Source: an uncultured euryarchaeote (GTDB taxonomy: Archaea; Thermoplasmatota; Poseidoniia; Poseidoniales; Thalassarchaeaceae). From it: 7,306 nucleotides of DNA. The position numbers and the translations under genes are program-made. How positions within the stretch are numbered: position 1 is the stretch's first letter; each line of letters starts with the position of its first letter. Below the pieces are notes generated by a model, which worked only from the letters and a program-made list of their open reading frames with translations, was not told the DNA's origin and ran no database searches. Positions 5,405-7,306 of this stretch are shown here, one piece after another. The stretch spans positions 1 through 7,306 of the forward strand of contig CALEIW010000164.1 in assembly GCA_937876055.1 (NCBI GenBank), in the 5' to 3' direction.

Positions 5405-6046
5405 ATGGCGGAGACAGTCATTGTCCGACAATGCCAATATGGTGATGTCAGAGTCCTGTATGGTAACATTCTACGAGTAGAAGGGGATCTTCTAGTTACA
5501 ACCGCCAATAATCGTCTTGCGGGAAGAGAAGGTTTGGATGAAAAAATACAACAAAAGGCTGGACCTGAACTACGAGAGTTCTGTCATGGAATCGCAGTAG
5601 AAAGACGGAAGGAAAATTTGCAGCCATGCGGAGTTGGAGAAGCGGTAACCACTCCTGGATTTAATTTACCATTTGAGAATTTAGTCCATGTTGTTGGACC
5701 AGATTGCCGTCGCCCAACTCAAGATAATTTTAGACGAGATTTGTTGAAGCAATCATACGCAGCGATGTTTGAGCAGATTGAAAATGTGAAGAAAAGGAAA
5801 ACACTAGTTATGCCTCCAATAAGTATGGATGTCTTTGCATATCCACATCGCGAGGGAGCTAGGATGACCATGGAAATAGTACTTGCATGGATGGATGAAG
5901 GGGAAGACCCTGGTGTCGACCAAGTGCTAATCGTTACCGACGACAATAACTTCCTCAACAATATGAAAACCGTATATCGAGAATCGGAGGACCGATTTCC
6001 TGGACTTGACCAGACACGTGCATATAGAAAAGGAAAATATGCTTAA
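5405..6046 (+). CDS. Macro-domain (ADP-ribose-binding) protein with divergent loops
   Basis: A 213-residue cytosolic protein. Residues about 16-165 fit the macro (Appr-1"-p processing) fold: YGNILRVEGDLLVTTANN (19-36) matches the GDIT-to-VNAAN region, GREGLDEKIQQKAGPEL (40-56) the GGGGVDGAI-HRAAGPEL helix, GVGEAVTTPGFNLP (76-89) the TGEAVITPGYNLP strand, and LVHVVGP (93-99) the next strand. N35 and D45 align with the Asn and Asp used by MacroD-type ADP-ribosyl hydrolases. The first Asn of NAAN is Thr32, the GGGG loop is GREG, and the usual STGVFGYP second loop reads SMDVFAYP (140-147), so binding or activity may differ. A basic tail of about 20 residues (YRKGKYA) ends it. The frame has a stop 30 bases before ATG 5405 and no other start between, so this start is the first possible. 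The natural substrate is unknown. It converges on the next gene with a 9-base gap. Confidence 0.87.
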   Translation: MAETVIVRQCQYGDVRVLYGNILRVEGDLLVTTANNRLAGREGLDEKIQQKAGPELREFCHGIAVERRKENLQPCGVGEAVTTPGFNLPFENLVHVVGPDCRRPTQDNFRRDLLKQSYAAMFEQIENVKKRKTLVMPPISMDVFAYPHREGARMTMEIVLAWMDEGEDPGVDQVLIVTDDNNFLNNMKTVYRESEDRFPGLDQTRAYRKGKYA

Positions 6047-6055
6047 TCTTGAGCC

Positions 6056-6847
6056 TCAGCAATCGAGAGTCTGTATGTGGAGTTCTACGGCTTCGCACAG
6101 AGTTAGCCTCCCAACAGCAACGGCTCGAGCAATTTGCGAGGGAATCGTCAATCGACCTTCAGAAATACTACGACTTCGCCGTTGAATTTCGCGCACTTCT
6201 CCCTCTGTTGGGATTACCTGTAGACGTTCTGTAACTGGGACTCCTTCCTTTGTACAAATTGCATGGGCAGCCAAAACATGGTCATGACGCGAGCCCATGG
6301 AAGTCGAACTCTCATCAACAAATTGTACTGAAAGCCCCCTCGCCAAACAAACATTGGCGATTCTAGATGAGATGGTAGGTGAACCATTACCAATTCTAAC
6401 TACGGATTCAGGTGGCTTGAAATCATTCAAAATAGCAATCACTTGATCGACTGTAGCATCGACTGATTCCATTTGAATCGAACCCGCTGGACGACCATCA
6501 GCAATCCAAGAGAGCCCTGGGCGTGGGCCGGGATCGATACCGAAGCATATGCGTTGGACCTTTTCGCCTATTGCAATTCTATTCATGATGGAAGAAATTA
6601 CAGATTCGATTTCTTCTACTGCACAACCTATTCCTCTTGCATCTTTCGTGTCCCCAATCTCGGCATGCGATGCTATCCAGAAATCAACACGATTTGGAAC
6701 GGGATGTTCAGGGTCGAGTTGCATATGTTCGATACCAGAATCTCTCAAACGATCTAACAATCTGTAGGCCAAACGGAAATCATCAGTACGGACGGCAACC
6801 TCCGGCACGATAAGACACAATCGCACTCTGTCTTCAATCGTTGCCAT
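6056..6847 (-). CDS. Uncharacterised archaeal protein with a RuvC/YqgF-like RNase H fold
   Basis: A 263-residue protein. Residues 8-65 form an alpha/beta N-terminal domain (RLCLIVPEVAVRT, LAYRLLDRL, then VDFWIASHAEIGD). Residues 99-200 resemble the RuvC/YqgF branch of the RNase H fold: FGIDPGPRPGLSWIADG (102-118) is the strand-turn with acidic D105, VVRIGNG (149-155) the next strand, VQFVDESSTS (174-183) the DE-motif strand as in YqgF DERLTT, and RHDHVLAAHAI (187-197) the last helix with H188/D189. The four positions could make a metal-dependent nuclease site. The C-terminal part has a RRSRSISEGRLTIPSQIARA segment (223-242) with helices ending in LTLCEAVELHIQ. Overall architecture recalls a conserved archaeal protein family, but I cannot name it. 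The ATG at 6847 has no clear ribosome site. It is head-to-head with hjc, which suggests a role in DNA recombination or repair. Confidence 0.75.
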   Translation of the reverse strand: MATIEDRVRLCLIVPEVAVRTDDFRLAYRLLDRLRDSGIEHMQLDPEHPVPNRVDFWIASHAEIGDTKDARGIGCAVEEIESVISSIMNRIAIGEKVQRICFGIDPGPRPGLSWIADGRPAGSIQMESVDATVDQVIAILNDFKPPESVVRIGNGSPTISSRIANVCLARGLSVQFVDESSTSMGSRHDHVLAAHAICTKEGVPVTERLQVIPTEGEVREIQRRSRSISEGRLTIPSQIARAVAVGRLTLCEAVELHIQTLDC

Positions 6848-6974
6848 TCATAGGTCACTAATTCTACAATTTTCCTACATTTGGATAATACTCACCGAAT
6901 TATCTTGAAAACCCCGAAACGTTACACTCCACGGCTGTCTCAAGCGATGTCGTCAAGAACCCTGACAATGCGCT
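6848..6974. promoter_or_regulatory. Divergent promoter region between the RuvC-like gene and hjc
   Basis: A gap of about 130 bases between two divergent starts. On the minus strand TATTATCC (plus 6883-6890) is a fair TATA candidate; RNA would start near 6862, leaving a leader of about 15 bases for the RuvC-like gene. On the plus strand GAATTATCTTG (6897-6907) could serve hjc, giving a leader of roughly 45-50 bases. Neither hjc nor the RuvC-like gene shows a clear Shine-Dalgarno. Confidence 0.4.
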
Positions 6975-6980
6975 ATGCAC

Positions 6981-7306
6981 ATGACTGGGGTCTACGAGCG
7001 GGAATTACGCTCGGTGCTCGCGGGCGAGAGAAAGGGTGTAGTTGCAATTACCCGCTCATGTACAGAAGTTGAGCGTGCACGGGCTATGCAAGTCTGTCAA
7101 AGGCCATTCTTAGTCGTAAGAGCACCTGGGAGTGGTTCTGAAGGAACTGGAGATATTCTCGCTCTTCGAGGCGATATGTGCATGCCGATTGAGGTAAAAT
7201 CGTCAAAAACGGACAAAATCTACCTTTCTGGCCGTACCAAAGACCAGTACGATGCCCTGAAGACAACCGGAGAAAAATGCGGTCTTCAACCGTTGTATGC
7301 CTTCCG
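6981..7306 (+). CDS. hjc: Holliday junction resolvase Hjc, N-terminal part (runs off window)
   Basis: A reading frame opens at ATG 6981 (or 6975, two codons earlier) and is still open at the window end, giving 108 full codons. The Hjc signature of the PD-(D/E)XK nuclease fold is clear: YERELRSVL (5-13, with E6 as the helix-1 acid), FLVVRAPGSG (43-52), GDILAL (57-62, D58), MPIEVKSSK (68-76, E71 and K73), and KIYLSGRTKDQYDAL then GLQPLYAF. It cuts four-way DNA junctions symmetrically during recombination and fork repair, as a homodimer. E6 to D58 spans 52 residues, against about 24 in Pyrococcus Hjc, so there is an insertion of roughly 28 residues (about 15-42) between helix 1 and the first strand. 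An in-frame TGA at 6963-6965 limits the upstream extension. No Shine-Dalgarno is visible. It is divergent from the RuvC-like gene. Confidence 0.9.
   Translation, partial: MTGVYERELRSVLAGERKGVVAITRSCTEVERARAMQVCQRPFLVVRAPGSGSEGTGDILALRGDMCMPIEVKSSKTDKIYLSGRTKDQYDALKTTGEKCGLQPLYAF

Noticed and set aside
5065..5508. 147-residue extended reading of the RAM-domain gene
   Set aside because: The first 70 residues do not match the RAM family, lack a ribosome site, and run antisense into the macro-domain gene; the domain starts exactly at the internal ATG at 5298.
6881..7072. Plus-strand open frame beginning TTG 6881
   Set aside because: It crosses the divergent promoter and overlaps hjc in another frame; its translation shows no family pattern.

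Overview
The window looks like a euryarchaeal genome fragment, most likely from an uncultivated marine Thermoplasmatota-type lineage (Marine Group II/III-like; the exact lineage is inference). The archaeal evidence is an MC1-family chromatin protein, an Hjc-type Holliday junction resolvase, a stand-alone Lrp/AsnC ligand-sensing (RAM) domain protein, and a good archaeal TATA element upstream of the MC1 gene. Gene density is high: the longest non-coding stretch is about 140 bases, so nothing over 300 bases lacks a gene.

Layout. Bases 2-266 (+) hold the C-terminal end of an aldehyde dehydrogenase. It is followed at once by an unrecognised five-helix membrane protein, whose real start is probably TTG at 282. 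Converging on that gene with a 2-base gap is a 35-codon zinc-ribbon gene on the minus strand (842-949), too short for most gene callers. Bases 1091-4581 (+) are a tight sdhC-sdhA-sdhB operon for succinate dehydrogenase, closely resembling the actinobacterial/mycobacterial Sdh1 type. A 9-bp-stem terminator and a pair of 14-bp direct repeats separate it from the convergent MC1 gene (4674-4934, -). Upstream of MC1, also on the minus strand, lies the RAM-domain gene (5065-5298). Diverging from it is a macro-domain (ADP-ribose binding) gene (5405-6046, +). The macro gene converges, with a 9-base gap, on a RuvC/YqgF-like RNase H-fold protein (6056-6847, -). That gene is head-to-head with hjc (6981 to the window end, +).

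Functionally, the SDH operon links the TCA cycle to the membrane quinone pool. Its anchor subunit keeps Cys and His residues that could hold a membrane-embedded Rieske-type cluster, as reported for mycobacterial Sdh1. The right half is a nucleic-acid and signalling neighbourhood: chromatin protein, effector-sensing domain, ADP-ribose domain, and two putative nuclease-fold proteins diverging from a shared promoter region. I see no tRNA, rRNA, CRISPR array or insertion sequence.

The observations most worth following up are the micro zinc-ribbon gene, the Rieske-candidate SDH anchor in an archaeal context, the RuvC-like/hjc head-to-head pair with a long insertion in Hjc, and the macro domain with altered binding loops.
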